DNA of 64,000 nt. It comes from Beaufortia kweichowensis (lineage: Eukaryota; Chordata; Actinopteri; Cypriniformes; Gastromyzontidae). Within the stretch, counting starts at the first letter, position 1; every line of letters begins with the position of its first letter. Below are positions 23,801 to 35,635 of the stretch, piece after piece. The stretch is taken from contig CM032816.1 in assembly GCA_019155185.1 (NCBI GenBank), positions 4,989,010-5,053,009 of the forward strand, read 5' to 3'. The translations under genes were made by a program, and so were the position numbers. The notes beneath the pieces were generated by a model. It had not been told where the DNA came from, did no database searches, and saw only the letters and a list, made by a program, of their open reading frames with translations.

Positions 23801-26299
23801 GGGTTTAGGTATTGTTTGGTGGTTCCGCTGTATGATGTAGCTCTTCTAAAATCCCTCTAAAGTTAAATGTGAACGTTTGGGTTTTTTGCCCATATTACTG
23901 TCAGACAGGTTTTGCTTTTCTAAGACAACTAAAATACAAATGATCCAAACCTTTGTGATTTCAGTATGAGCTTATACTGTATTTACAAGAAAATTGTCAT
24001 AGTTTCAAAAATGAAATGACAAATTTTACTCGCTTTGATGCACACATTGGCAGAGGCGAGATGTGAAGTATTAATGTGTTTGAAGTAACTCTCCTAAACA
24101 TTTTTCTTTCTCTGTTATTTCTTCCTTTCTTTGAAAACCACAGCTGCTTTGTTGAAACATCTGAGCAAGCCAGCGGCCAGAGGAATGTGGAAATAGCTCT
24201 GTGTTGAAACTAGTGTATGTGGAGTGTGTATGTGTGCGCACCTAAGGCATTGCTCTGGTTATCTCTCAGCGGTGTAATCTTCGTACTGACGATGTACCAG
24301 CTTGACCTTCCTAAAGGATCTGGTGTCGTTGTACCTGACCCTTTTTTGAATGCTCTTGAAAAGATTTCTTGAAAATGACTAAATTGCCTTTTCACTGCAA
24401 AGAGCTTGTTACTCTTGTGAGGATCGTCCTGTGCCAGTGTGTTTGTAGAACACATTTTTAGGGGATTTTTTTAGGGGAAGAGTGCATTTGGTGTGAACCC
24501 TATTTGATTTGATTTGAGTTTGGTTTGTTTGGATAAAGTGTGCAAACTTTTCCTGTGACAGCAATCCAGACTACATTGCACAATCAAACCACTACACATG
24601 ATGTATAATTTGAAGAATGCTTTATTGAGTAGTTACATCTCTTTTAAAAATGTCCCTTACTTTTTTTGCATCAGCTTACAAAAGTACTGTCTGTTACCAT
24701 TTTGACACTCATGAATGAAGTTGTGTAACTATTCTGTCAAATGGCCTGATCGTGTTTTATACACCAGCAGAGATTCATACCAAGTTTTATTCCTAACCAC
24801 ATGACAAGACAATACGACCCATAATGCATTGCATGCGTACAGTAGCAGAAAAATGCTGTCCCCCAGCACGTACAGTTGATTGCCTGTGCCGGCGTGCACG
24901 TGTGGGGCAGATGGCGGAGGACTGCTGGATAATAGATCTCAATATTAACTCAAAAGCATGCTGGGCGTGTTGGTGGATGACGCTCGGTGGAGTAAGAGAG
25001 AAGCGTTGACCTTCTGTCCTGTCATTTAGCCCCTCACGCCCCCCTGCGCTGCGCTCAAATTACTTTGTTTTACCCAATTAAAGGAGACGGCTGAGCATGG
25101 CGAGCGCGGACATTTTTCGCTCGGTGACACGCGCAACGCTCTCACCTGGACGTTAGCGCTTTGTCATCGGGAGACGGCAGCGGGAAGTCCTCTGTGCGTC
25201 TTGAGATTAATGCGCCGGTGGAGGGTGACACCTTGACGGTCGTCTTACTGAAACTTAAAAAAATATCACGTGCTCAGGCTTATACAGTACAGTATTACTG
25301 AGGAGAGAGTACAGTAGATAATATTTTTTGTCAAATCAAATGTTTTTGTATAATTTAGTTTTTCTTTTGTTTCCTTTCTTATCTAACGACAGAAACACGT
25401 AGCACAAAGACAATCCGCCACGTGTGCGCGCGTCAACGACGCTGTGTATGATGGAAGAGGGGTTTAACAGCCATGCGAGCACAGATTATGTGCTTCAAGG
25501 GGCGGATGTCCGTGCCAGCAGTGACAGTTGGGCTGGGATTTGGCGGAGGCCTCAGCCGTGCGGCACGGACCCGGCTCGGAGGACCCATCGGGTCCGAGCC
25601 TCATCTCTCCCTCGCGGCAGCTCCTTGCAGGGACGCGGGCTGGCCGGAAGCTCCAGGCGGCCCACTGGGGGTAAACGGTCCCCTTGTGCGTCTTGATGAA
25701 GAGGCAGTAATAGAAAAAGGCTTTTGAAAAACGCTGCAATCGTTTGAGGAGGAGCGTCTTTTGCCTCCATCCAGCGCCGACTTGGCTGGGCTTTTGTCAA
25801 ACTGAATATCTTTGCTGTGGTGCCCGCACCGTGTAACTCCAGGGGGTCGGAACGTCTGTCATTTGTTTTACTTTCAACTAAAAGTCGATGGTTTACCAAT
25901 AATGCTGTCAAGTGTTTTTTTGATATGGCATATGGAAAAGTATTATCATGAGGCCAGTACTCGCCATGATTGCAGAGAAAGAGAGAGAGGAAGCTCTATC
26001 ATATTAAATATAATTAAATGATATATTAATATGTAATTTAAAACGGTTGTAAGAACAGGATTCAGGTCTGGTCAATCTAACCTTTTTGGTTTACAGATTC
26101 CTATACAAACCTGTAATGCTGTTCAATGTAATTGCTTTATCGAATCTAACCAAAATTGACCTACTAGGTGTGGGAGATGAAAGCAAAAATAGAATAATCT
26201 TAAGAAATTGGATGATCATGTTATTTCCTAGTACAGTAGTACTATAAAACATTAATAGTATAGTTAAATGCTTGTTGTAAAACATGGCAAATGTGGAAT
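23801..26299. other. Gene-free stretch including a GC-rich island
   Basis: 24820-25250 and 25420-25760 are GC-rich with many CpGs; the rest is AT-rich. Several overlapping open frames at 25424-25911 arise on both strands because GC-rich DNA has few stops, and none has splice signals or a family likeness. See the separate entry for 25430-25720. Confidence 0.45.
25430..25720. other. CpG-rich island with a stable hairpin
   Basis: The local GC and CpG density is the highest in this part of the window. It contains a hairpin: GGCTC (25573-25577), a GGA bulge, GGACCC (25581-25586), an ATC loop, GGGTCC and GAGCC (25590-25600), giving 11 pairs. It could be an unmethylated island (promoter or enhancer) or a conserved element. 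I see no gene start on either strand that stands out. Confidence 0.35.
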
Positions 26300-26485
26300 G
26301 GCCATCTTTTACTAATGTTAAATACTTTTATGTTGCTAAATTATTACAAACATTTATGTTTTAATGTTACTAAATACTTTTATTGTAATAATAAAAGTAT
26401 TTAATACAATTAATACAGACCTTATTTCTGGTTTTAAAGTGGGAAATATCCTAAATCTGAGTTGTCTGGAATGGAGCATTAGTGA
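26300..26485. repeat. Interspersed repeat sharing sequence with 9970-10095
   Basis: Shared blocks include TTACTAAATACTTT, TTCTGG-TTT-A-GTGGGAAATA and AAATC-GAGTT-TCTGGAA. They appear in the same order and orientation at 9970-10095. This copy also carries a perfect 14-bp inverted repeat, TAAATACTTTTATT (26371-26384), loop GTAAT, AATAAAAGTATTTA (26390-26403). Likely a non-autonomous DNA element or part of one; name unknown. Confidence 0.6.
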
Positions 26486-26658
26486 GCGTACAGTTTCTTG
26501 CCATTCTTTTCATTTTCTTTTCATTTTCTTATTGCCTATTCCTTAACACATGGTGACGTCTTGCAAATCTCCAAAAGAAAACAATACACAGAGGTATACA
26601 GTTGACAAAAGTTTCATAATTTTGACCAGTATGCCAAACTCATTTAGGCTTAAACATA

Positions 26659-26888
26659 CTTAAATGGATAGTTTACCCAAAAATGAAGATCTTTCACTCC
26701 TCCTCACGTCATTTAAAACATGCAGGAGACCGAAAAGATATTTTGAAGAATGTTGGTAACCAAACAACATTAGGGCACGACTTGACTTTCATTAAATTAA
26801 CTCAAACCAGACATATCTTCGTTTGTGTTTCACAGATGAAAGAGTTATATACAGGTTTATAGTGACATGAGGGTTAATAAATGTTTAA
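26659..26888. mobile_element. TTAA-type foldback element, copy 6
   Basis: The left end TTAAATGGATAGTTTACCCA plus AAAAATGAAGATC matches the family. The middle has AAAAGATATTTTGAAGAATG and TTGGTAACCAAACAACATT. The right side, TAGTGACATGAGGGTTAATA, is the subterminal block; the outer right end is lost. Confidence 0.65.
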
Positions 26889-29800
26889 GAAAGGATGGAA
26901 AAAATCCTACATCTGTATCTGTATCATTGAGTTTGTCAAAGTTATTATTGCAGTTTAATTGTTTTTTCAAGATAATGTTTCATCTTATAATATCAGATTG
27001 TTTGAACAGAGTAAACGATATGTGCTGTATTAATGGCTGGAGTTGGTGAATGTCTGTGTTCATTACACATCTTTCTGCTGAAGCATTTGCCACTCTATTA
27101 CTCTGCGGTGCTTTTTGATGTAGTCCATTGATGTGCGGGTGTGTGCGCCTGTAAAGTGTGCTGGAGAGGTCTAATAGGGAAAATAAGCATTTTCTGTTGA
27201 AAGTGCCTCCACTTGACAAGCTATATATTTCTAAAGTGTCATAAATCTCCCGTGAGCCACAGCCCCGCCGCGCTCGCCAAAAACAACAGCATGTGCATTT
27301 CAACACGCTTTTAATAATGTACAGTGTTTCACAAGCAATCAAAAGATTCATTTTTGTCAAATGAATGTAAAGGCTAATTTATTCTTTCTGTGTAGGAAAC
27401 TTGCTTTGACCCGACTCTGGTTATAAATGATTTCATTGCTACTCGTGAACCTTGCTGTACTCCTTAAGTGTTAATGCACATGTTCTGCTTTTCTAGACCA
27501 TTTCAACCGTTTAGTTTCCGTTTACAAGCTCACGGCAAGGCAAGCATGGGATGTTCTTGACCTATGACCTCCCCGTGTCTTCGCACATGTCAGACGAAGC
27601 CTCCGCGGCTGGCCGGGAATCCTGTTTGTCCTCTTCACCTCGTTCCGGGCCAACATCGCCGTTCCTGGAGACTCCATTAGGAAGTCCAGTGTGTCCTTGG
27701 AAGTCTCCTCTCTTTTTCATCCTTACATCTCCCGTTTCTTACGACTTTCTCGTTTTTTTCCTTCTGAAAGTAGGCCGAAGGTTATTGCGCTGAATTTGAT
27801 ATAACAGCCCGACGATTCTGTGGAGCACCCTGTCAGACGCAAACAATAGATAAAGCCCTAAATATAATGTGAGGTAAGAAACGCTCTGATATTCCCAGAG
27901 AATGTTCCCCTTAGAGATGGGAACATTTGTCTGCATATATTTGCAAAGGATTCGGCTCGAGAGTGGAGGTCATAAAGAAAATAGATCTATTTTCATACGT
28001 GTTGAAGTTAACTCTCTTCCTGTAGGAACTGAGCAAAGTCGCTCTATTGTTCCAGCAAAACTTGGTTTGATTTTCAGTCTTATTTCTACATCTGAAATGG
28101 GTTTGTTCTATTGTTAGCGTTGCTTGCGGTAAATCACAACATTTAGTTCAGACCTCAGATCTGAAATGGACAGCTTTGAAGATGGTGATCAGATGTTGAT
28201 GGTTGCGTAAAAAAGTGTCAGCGAGCTTTCCTATGTCGAACAGGGCTGCGATCAAAAGATTATAATTTAGGTTGACCCCTGTACGTCTGGGCATCGTTGC
28301 TGACAAATTACAGGTGCTAAAACCTGACAAACAGACAACCAGGTGTACAGCACTTTTAGTAATGTTTTGGTAACATTTTATAGTACGTTCTATCTGGTTC
28401 GTAATACTATGTTACATTAGAATTAATCTCAGTGTTGAGCGATTTATTTGTCGTTGAGGTTAAATAAGATATATAGGTATATAATTTTGCTGATGCACCG
28501 TTTGGCTTTTTTATTTTTTGTACACAGCAAGTATTATAACCAAAACATTTCCCATTTAATTGCAAATATCAGCTATCCAATTCCTTAATTAAGTTGATTT
28601 TTGTTGAATTAAATAAAATCTACTTCAGCGACTGCTCTCTCGTGCGCCACTAAGTTTTGTTTATTTCCTCTTTTCGTAAAGCTGTCACATTCAATAACAT
28701 TTTATTGCCCAAATCGAATTATTTCACGCAACGTTATTATTATGTTTTTGGCAGTAGCTCTGCTTGTAGTAAAGCATTTAACAGCCCCACAAAGCCGTCC
28801 TCATCTTCAATTAAAATGTCACACTCAACGTGAATTTCATTTGAGTGCTATTCCCATTAATTGGACAAATGCATATGCGTGTCTGTGGGGAAAAGGTGGA
28901 CCGGGAGACTAAATTATTCGTAATTCACAATTTCTGAATTAGGATTCATCAGCTTCATTTGTGCGGCTGCTCTCGGCCGGCCCGATTCAGCTCGCGGTCT
29001 CGGCGGAAGCGAGGGCTCACGTTGTCTTCATTAAAAGCGATTAAGGAATAGGTCAGTTTCGTCTGCTCGGCTGGTTTGAGCGCTGTGCGGCGAAAAATCT
29101 GGATATCTGTTTGGGGTCTGTGGGTCTGGTTAAGCAGTCAGGCAGGAAACAAATGCTCAGTTATTTTTATATCCATGTACGCGTGTCTGATTATGTGTCA
29201 TGGCGAGTCAAAGCAGCACATTTTGAATTTTTTGGAGCATGTGTGTCTGTGTTTGCTGGATAATAAAATGAACATTTCCCAAAGCCATTTTTGTCGAAAA
29301 TTAACAGTTTTCAAATTAAGCATCTTACGCTTCCGTAGACATGTTTCTAGTGAAACATTGGAGCCGTATAGCATATTTGAATATTAATCGGAGTATTCTG
29401 AACCATCATTATCTTTCTGGAATTGGTGATGAATTGGTTTACATAGGGCACCATATGGGATACGGCCCTGTTGTACAAGCTGTCCAGAGAGAGGCTTGAC
29501 ACACACTAACAATAAATGTGAAATTAATTTTTCAGGGCAGGTTGGCCACCTGTCTGCTAAGATAGAGACTAGGACCGGCCATTTGGTATGGGCAGAGAGA
29601 GAGGGCGCCTGTGGGAACCAGGTGGGCATAAACGGTGCCCCATATGCCACAAAGATTTATAATTTTTTTGGAAGGCGGACACATCTTTGTGGTACACTGC
29701 AAGGACAAACCTATCAATGACACTTTTTAAATACTGAATACTGGTGCAGATTTCCTTATTTAATTTTTTTGGAAATGTTGTGGGATGGGCGGCAATGGAG

Positions 29801-30269
29801 CAGATTTTTGTGTGGTCATGCATCAAATGTATCAAGTCTTGGCTTTTCAAATTTACTCAACATGGCATGTTTTGTTAAATTCGGTCATACTTTTGACCTT
29901 GTTTCTTTACATCTATCCCATCAGATGTGCTTTATCTAACCGTGTTTGACTTCTAAACTTAGTTGCCAACGCTAGCCAATCAGAATTGAAGGAAGTACCC
30001 AAATTGCAACCAATCACACACTACGTAACACAAAATGTAATTAATTAAATAATTGTATGGTCATTGCCATAGTTCCCAATAGTTGATACATTATAGATTT
30101 GACATGAGATTTGTGTAGTTGCACAACAGCACAGATGAAATTGATAAAGCGACCACAATTGATCAAACAGTGTTCAGGAACCTTAACAGCACTGAAGTAA
30201 CAAAAAAGTTGAAGCATGTGGTGTGGGTACTATGAGTTCTGAGTAAGTAAACATATGGACAGAACACCT
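26889..30269. other. Gene-free stretch with a candidate conserved element
   Basis: No supported exon. Bases 28790-29060 combine AATTAAAATG, CCCATTAATTGG, ATGCATATGCG and ATTATTCGTAATTCA with a GC-rich CGGCCGGCCCG block, a composition typical of vertebrate enhancers. 27540-27760 is pyrimidine-rich. Around 29450 and 29640 a GGGCACCATATGGG word recurs in diverged inverted orientation. Confidence 0.4.
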
Positions 30270-30298
30270 GAGAGAGAGAGAGCGAGAGGAGAGAGAGG

Positions 30299-30338
<40 letters not shown>
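30270..30338. repeat. Interrupted (GA)n microsatellite
   Basis: GA repeat with AGCGAG and GAGGAG interruptions in its first half and a clean run of about 30 bases at the end. Confidence 0.9.
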
Positions 30339-30340
<2 letters not shown>

Positions 30341-31366
30341 TTTCACTCAACCGTTTCTTTGAATCAGGTGCCGAGAGAGAACAACTCCTCACAGTCATTT
30401 GTCTTCCTTAATCATACGGCGTAGTGCGTTTTTCAGACACGGGCCGTGACGAGGGTTTACGTGCACATCTGTGTGGTCTGGGCTGAAAGAAACATGTCCA
30501 TCCGTCGTACCCATAGGAGGCATGATCGTGGGAACCTTGGGAATATCTGTGTAGAGCCTTGCGGTGGGTTCTCTTGATTAGGTCTTAAGGATGTCATTTA
30601 TTGTATAATTCTGAGGTTAAGAATCTTGTTCACCATATGTTTATTAGATATTTATTAGATTTATTAGTTTATTAGATTTATCAGATGAAAATATTTTTTA
30701 GCAGGGCTAAATATATTAATAGATAATTGAGAAGTGAGATGCTTATAGACAAGTCAACGTCCCGACTCGGTCTCAGACGGAGATAAGAAAGACATCAGAT
30801 GTTGATCGTGGAGGAGAGAATCTTCCACAAAAGGAGCAGGTGGAGAAAAGCGGGAGGGACTTTGGGCTCACCGGGCGCTCGGAGAAAGTTTCCCCCGTGC
30901 TTGTCAGAGTTTAAGGAAGTTGAGAATTGATGGAGCCCACAGGCACTACAGCTAATTTTAGTTGAAATCACCTAAGTGGTTTGGCTAATTTATCCCTCAC
31001 CCCCGGACCCCCCCATTCCCTCTCATCCCCCATCTTTCCCCTCCCTGCTCTGATATGTCCACATAGCGTGAAGGTACCAGGAGGTGACAGGAAGAACAGA
31101 AGGGTATTTTGTGCACAGCTGACTCTAAGTGCAGCGAGTATTTATAACCTTCCTTTTAGACGCGGAGGCTTTTTTGACCCAATGCCATGGATGCAGAAGC
31201 AGTTCGCTCTCTTTGTCCTTATCTGTTTCACAGTGCACCAAAGCTCTAATTGCATGTCGCATTTCAGTCAGATTTGTATCGTAGTACAGAAGTGTAGGAC
31301 AACAACAGCACGAGTACTTTTAAGCTGTGGGTTGTTGAAGTTTTTATGTCCTTTACCGGAGGTTTT
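30339..31366. other. Gene-free stretch
   Basis: A TTATTAGATT-type tandem duplication lies near 30640-30685. Bases 30730-31230 are GC-balanced and include a strong pyrimidine tract (30990-31045). A 129-codon frame covers 30981-31370 but has no splice signals, codon bias or family likeness. Confidence 0.45.
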
Positions 31367-31970
31367 TTAACCTGATAACTGTCAGTGCACATATTGAATA
31401 TGTGTATCCAAACTACAGTTTTTTTATTTTAGATATTTTTATTCTTTAATTACTTTTTAATTTTAGGTTATTTTATAAATAACATTTTCAAGTAAACTTT
31501 TTTTTAGTTTGTTTATTGTTATAAAAATTTGTCAAATATTTTTCTTGAATCTTCTTGACCTTTTTATCAGTGTCATGATTAGATTAGAATTTAACTATGA
31601 AATATTAACCTGTTAAAGGTCACAGCAGAAATTGATTATACATGTAAAAATGCACTGTGGAACCATTTTTTTTTTTCATTTTTAAATACTAGATTTTTTT
31701 TGAACATTTTGAAGTCTTTAAAAAACTTTTTAAAAATGTATTATTTTTTTCATCTTTATTGTTATGAAAATTTGTCAAATATTTAATCTTGAGTCTTATA
31801 CCTGTCCATAAATTTTTAGTTTGTCATGATTAGAATAAAATTCAACAATGAAATATTAAAGATAATAGGGAAATAACATGGGTGTTCCGTCTGAGGAACG
31901 GTGACTGTTAACAGGTGTTAAAGTGAATAATAAAATGTTCACTTGTGGAATGTTGAAAGTTAACAGGGTT
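31367..31970. mobile_element. TAACTGTCA-end repeat family, copy A (compound)
   Basis: The left end TTAACCTGATAACTGTCAG (31367-) is the inverse of right-end blocks GTGACTGTTAACAGG (31901-31915) and GTTGAAAGTTAACAGGG (about 31953-31968). The internal block TTTATTGTTATAAAAATTTGTC...TGTCATGATTAGA...AACTATGAAATATTAA occurs twice, at about 31507-31605 and 31756-31858. The locus therefore looks like two copies in tandem or one nested in the other. Highly AT-rich and non-coding; name unknown. Confidence 0.55.
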
Positions 31971-32833
31971 ATTGGCTTTTTTTTGCTAATGTTATTTTTT
32001 GGCAAGAAAATTACATGAGCAAGACTAGAACTCATGTCATTTACATGAGCACCAGACCTCAATGAGCATGTAAGTGAACAAAGAAACAAAAAAGTAACTA
32101 TTGTTACTACCAGACAGAGATAAACACACCACAGTTTAGCCTGTTAATCTAATTCAACTTTTCTAGAAAATGGCAAATATTTGGATTTTTTCCCATCATG
32201 CACCCTTGTATTGCAAAAAACAGAGAGTGTCATTTTTGTCATTTTTATTCTGTTAGTAATTGTTTGTTTGTAAAGAATAATGCAAGCCAGTGGGTCAACT
32301 TGTCAGCATACTGTATTTAAATTCAGCTCTTGTAGTGTTAATAAACTACAGTAACCGCCTGACAGCACGAACGCACGACTGACTTCTAAAGCACACCGTT
32401 CCTTTTTGTAGGATTTGTATAATCATCTTGTTTAGCGCCACATAATTGAATTGTAAGCTCTTATCTTATTTGCTGAGTTCGCTGTACCAAAAGAGCAGCT
32501 AAACAAAAGAGAGAGTCTGTTCTGTATGCGTTTTTGTCACCGCTACGTGTGGGTGTGTGTTTGATTATTATGTGTTATGTGAAGTAAAAAGCCATTGGTG
32601 AACATCTGTATTTGTTTAAGTGCAATAGGAAAGGAGGTGAGGAATAATCGCAGGCAGTTTTGTTCAAGTATGCAAACAAAATAAACCTGCATAATTGTGA
32701 TTGCTGTTAGACAGTCAATAGCATCCATCCTCTTCTGCCCTAAAAGTGCGTGGCAGGCTGACAGAAACAATTATGACACCCTTCTCATTGTTACACCTGT
32801 GCTTTGTGTTATTTTTTGTTAATTCTCTCGCAG
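31971..32833. other. Gene-free stretch with a tRNA-like relic
   Basis: The minus strand of about 32005-32050 reads GGTGCTCATGTAAATGACAT then GAGTTCTAGTCTTGCTCA, matching the tRNA-like relic at 60936-60990. The rest is AT-rich, with nothing else seen until the pyrimidine tract before 32833. Confidence 0.4.
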
Positions 32834-32940
32834 GACCGGATGAATATGATATATTTGCAGAAATGCACAAAGCCAGTCGCTTCTGGCAGCGTTGCGGACG
32901 CGCTTTGGTGCCAAGCACCTGGTCAAACCAAAGACAATGA
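32834..32940 (+). CDS. Weak candidate exon, phase-compatible with the 11782 exon
   Basis: A good polypyrimidine tract and acceptor (TTTTTTGTTAATTCTCTCGCAG) end at 32833. Using the phase-1 base carried from the 11782 exon, the segment reads 35 codons beginning GPDEYDIFAEMHKASRFWQR and stops with TGA at 32938-32940. It would therefore be a short terminal exon, or would need a weak internal donor (TTTG|GTGCCA at 32907). No polyadenylation signal follows closely. The peptide is unrecognised. The open phase, decent acceptor and acidic-to-basic composition are the only support; chance is quite possible. Confidence 0.18.
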
Positions 32941-35397
32941 GCAGCTTATGGACTCTGTCTCTCCCCAGACATCATTTTTAGTGACGATATCATAAAAAGC
33001 CCGGGTTGAGAAGGAATCCATACGGGTAGGACTTGAAAGGCAAAACAGAAGTGTTTCTACGCCTGCGGATCTTTAAGCATCTCTAAGCCTTCTCCGTTTC
33101 TCATCCCCAGACACTAAAACGGATTTGAATACTAACTAATCTTTCGCCACCATTTTTCCGTTCACAATTAACTTGTCATTGTTTTCTCGTTGCGCGCCTT
33201 TTCATGCTCCTCCACCCTGAAAGAGGAGCTCAGCATTTCCGATATGGTCAATTCGTCTGTTTTCTTTCTGGGATAAATCAAATATTTAAGCCAAATCTTT
33301 TCACACACCCTTTACTTATTTAACCAATGTGATTCATGTTAGGCCATGGTGCGGGACCGGGGAGTCACCGGTCTAATAATGACTGATGCAGATAGAGAAC
33401 ATCAGAAAAGGACCGTCGGGAACCAGAAGCGTCTGGCATGCTGTGCTGTTTCGGTCTCTACCTGGGTTGGACTCGGACCAGGGTTAATTATAGAGGATCA
33501 CTGAAATCGTGTGTCACCCGTCAAGAGCAGGACGGTTGTTGTCATGATGCCATGTACTGTCTGACAAAGACATGAGGAAAGACACAGTCTCCTAGCTGAA
33601 GTTGTTGTACACTTTTAGCTTCACACGTTCATTACTTTATCTGCGTAACAGACTTGGACAAAGTTATTTCATTTTTATTAAACAGTAACTTCCATAAAAC
33701 AATTTACATTTATGTAACTTTTTCAGATATGATGTCTTAAAGTTTGAAGCATAGGCTTTTTTAGCTTTATGTTTAAAACAAGAAAACATATTGGGTAATG
33801 CCAAAGGGGTGAGAAAAATTATATTCTTACATCAATTCGCTGACAAGAGTTTCTTAAAAGCAGTAAATTGATCTTTTTTTAAGGGTGTTTAGAGGGCGTT
33901 TAGTTGTAAAACAAGAAAAAAAAGGCACGTTTAAAGTCACGTCCTCTAAAAAAGTTACAGTACTGTCTAACTTCTCAACTTCAGGTACCGACTTCACTTT
34001 GATAATCATTTGCTTTCCTTATACTCAATGGGCTCACGTTATCTAGTCAAGTCGTGGAGCTGTACGCTGTCCCAGAAAAAATGGAACACTTTGCGTTTCT
34101 AGAAGTTTTGTTCTACCCGTCCAGTTATTTTTACGATGGCCCATTTCTGCTATTGTTGTGGCATTATCTTGACCTCGCGTAGAGCAATTTCTCCCCAGTC
34201 AAATTAGCTCTCGCCATTCAAAGCAACGGCGTGATATAATGGTTTGACGGTTTTTGCTTCGGAAAGATGAAGAAACGGAAGGCCGAGCCACTGGGGTTAA
34301 TAAAATTCCTCCTCTTCAACAAGTACCCGGGGATACAGGGTGTCCTTGAGAACGACAGCCGCTCACTTTCGCCCGGGCGCTGCCATGTGGGCTCCGGTGT
34401 CTCTCGTAGCTCTATTCTTTCTCTTTTCATCTGTTAAAAACCGACTGCTTGCGAGACGCCGTGCTCCGACTCTAATTTCAGTGTTGTCTGCAATCCTTGG
34501 AAGTTGCTCATTAAAACAGACGGTGTTTTATCCGAACCCTTATTTTAGCGAGAGACGGTTATCTGTGAGGTGAAAGAATACCTCCGGCATGTTAAGTACA
34601 ACAGATCGATTCTCACATGTCAGGTTTTCGCCACAGAACCGTGAGAACTTAACTCCGTCTTCATGCAAGTCAATGAACACCTGGAACAGGGCTCCCCGTG
34701 GCAGCTAAACACGCGTAGCGAGAGACCCAGAGGTGGGGGAAGAAAAGAACGGGATACGGCGCCCGAGCCCTTCAAACCCGTGTTTGACATGAGAAAGAGC
34801 GAGGGAGCCTAAACTCCGCCGAGGTTTACGCCACCTGTTTATTTTCCTCAGCAGTTCTTAAACGCCTGGATGTGCCCGTCCTCCTGGGATCTGGGAGGTT
34901 TGAGATCCAACACAAAAAAAGGTGACAGAGGAGGTCTGCTTGTCGTAGTAACTTGGGGATTATGATTTATTAATCTGCAGTCTTTTAAATTCCATGGCGA
35001 GGTTACCCATCTCAGCCCCCGGGGAGTAATCTTGCTACAGAGAACAATTGTGAAATGTGCCGTTTTGTCTTTGACTGCCGACGGTTCCATTACTCCTCTG
35101 AGCTCCTGCAGCTGCGGGAGAAATGCGCAGGGAGACGCACGCCGGGGAGAGGGTGACCCATGCCGCAACAAAGTTTACAGTTCCGCCGAGGACTTTATTT
35201 CTGTCCTCCACAACAAACCGATGTCTTGCTTTTCCTCGTATTGTTCCGCGTAAGGCCTTTGAGAGCACAGAAGTGGCTTTGAACTTGTTTTGCTCGTGAA
35301 CTGCCGTTTATAATATTTTTACACGGTTACCAAAGTGTATAACTTACGTAACACCGTGTTTACCCACAATGCATCATTCACACCACATTCATGTATG
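32941..35397. other. Gene-free stretch
   Basis: GC-balanced islands at 33340-33560, 34240-34480 and 34620-35280 alternate with AT-rich DNA. A 52-codon ATG frame (33346-33504) with a good Kozak context but no other support lies in the first. The third island has the highest GC and may be a conserved element. No splice-bounded exon was found. Confidence 0.4.
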
Positions 35398-35635
35398 CAG
35401 TGTAATAACTGCACATATCGAGCATACATATGAAAATAAACTATTCAGGTTACATTTTTTATAATTATAGATTATAGATATTTATAGATATTTATTTTAA
35501 ATTTATTTTTATAAATAACGTTAACATTTTTTAATTGTTTTTAGTTTGTTTATTGTTGTGAAAATTTGTCAAAATATTGATTCTTGAGTTTTATTTTCGA
35601 TTATTATATTCTTTACTGTTTAACTGTCAGGCATC
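35398..35635. mobile_element. TAACTGTCA-end repeat family, copy B
   Basis: It shares GCACATAT-GAGCATACATA, TAGATATTTAT, TATAAATAACGTTAA, GTTTATTGTTGTGAAAATTTG and ATTGATTCTTGAGTTTTA with copies A and C, in the same order. It ends near TTTAACTGTCAGGCAT. More degraded than copy C. Confidence 0.5.

Noticed and set aside
25424..25911. Overlapping 84-119 codon frames on both strands
   Set aside because: Expected in a CpG-rich block with few stop codons; no splice signals or recognisable domain.
30981..31370. 129-codon frame
   Set aside because: Pyrimidine-tract composition at the start, no splice sites, no domain, no codon bias.
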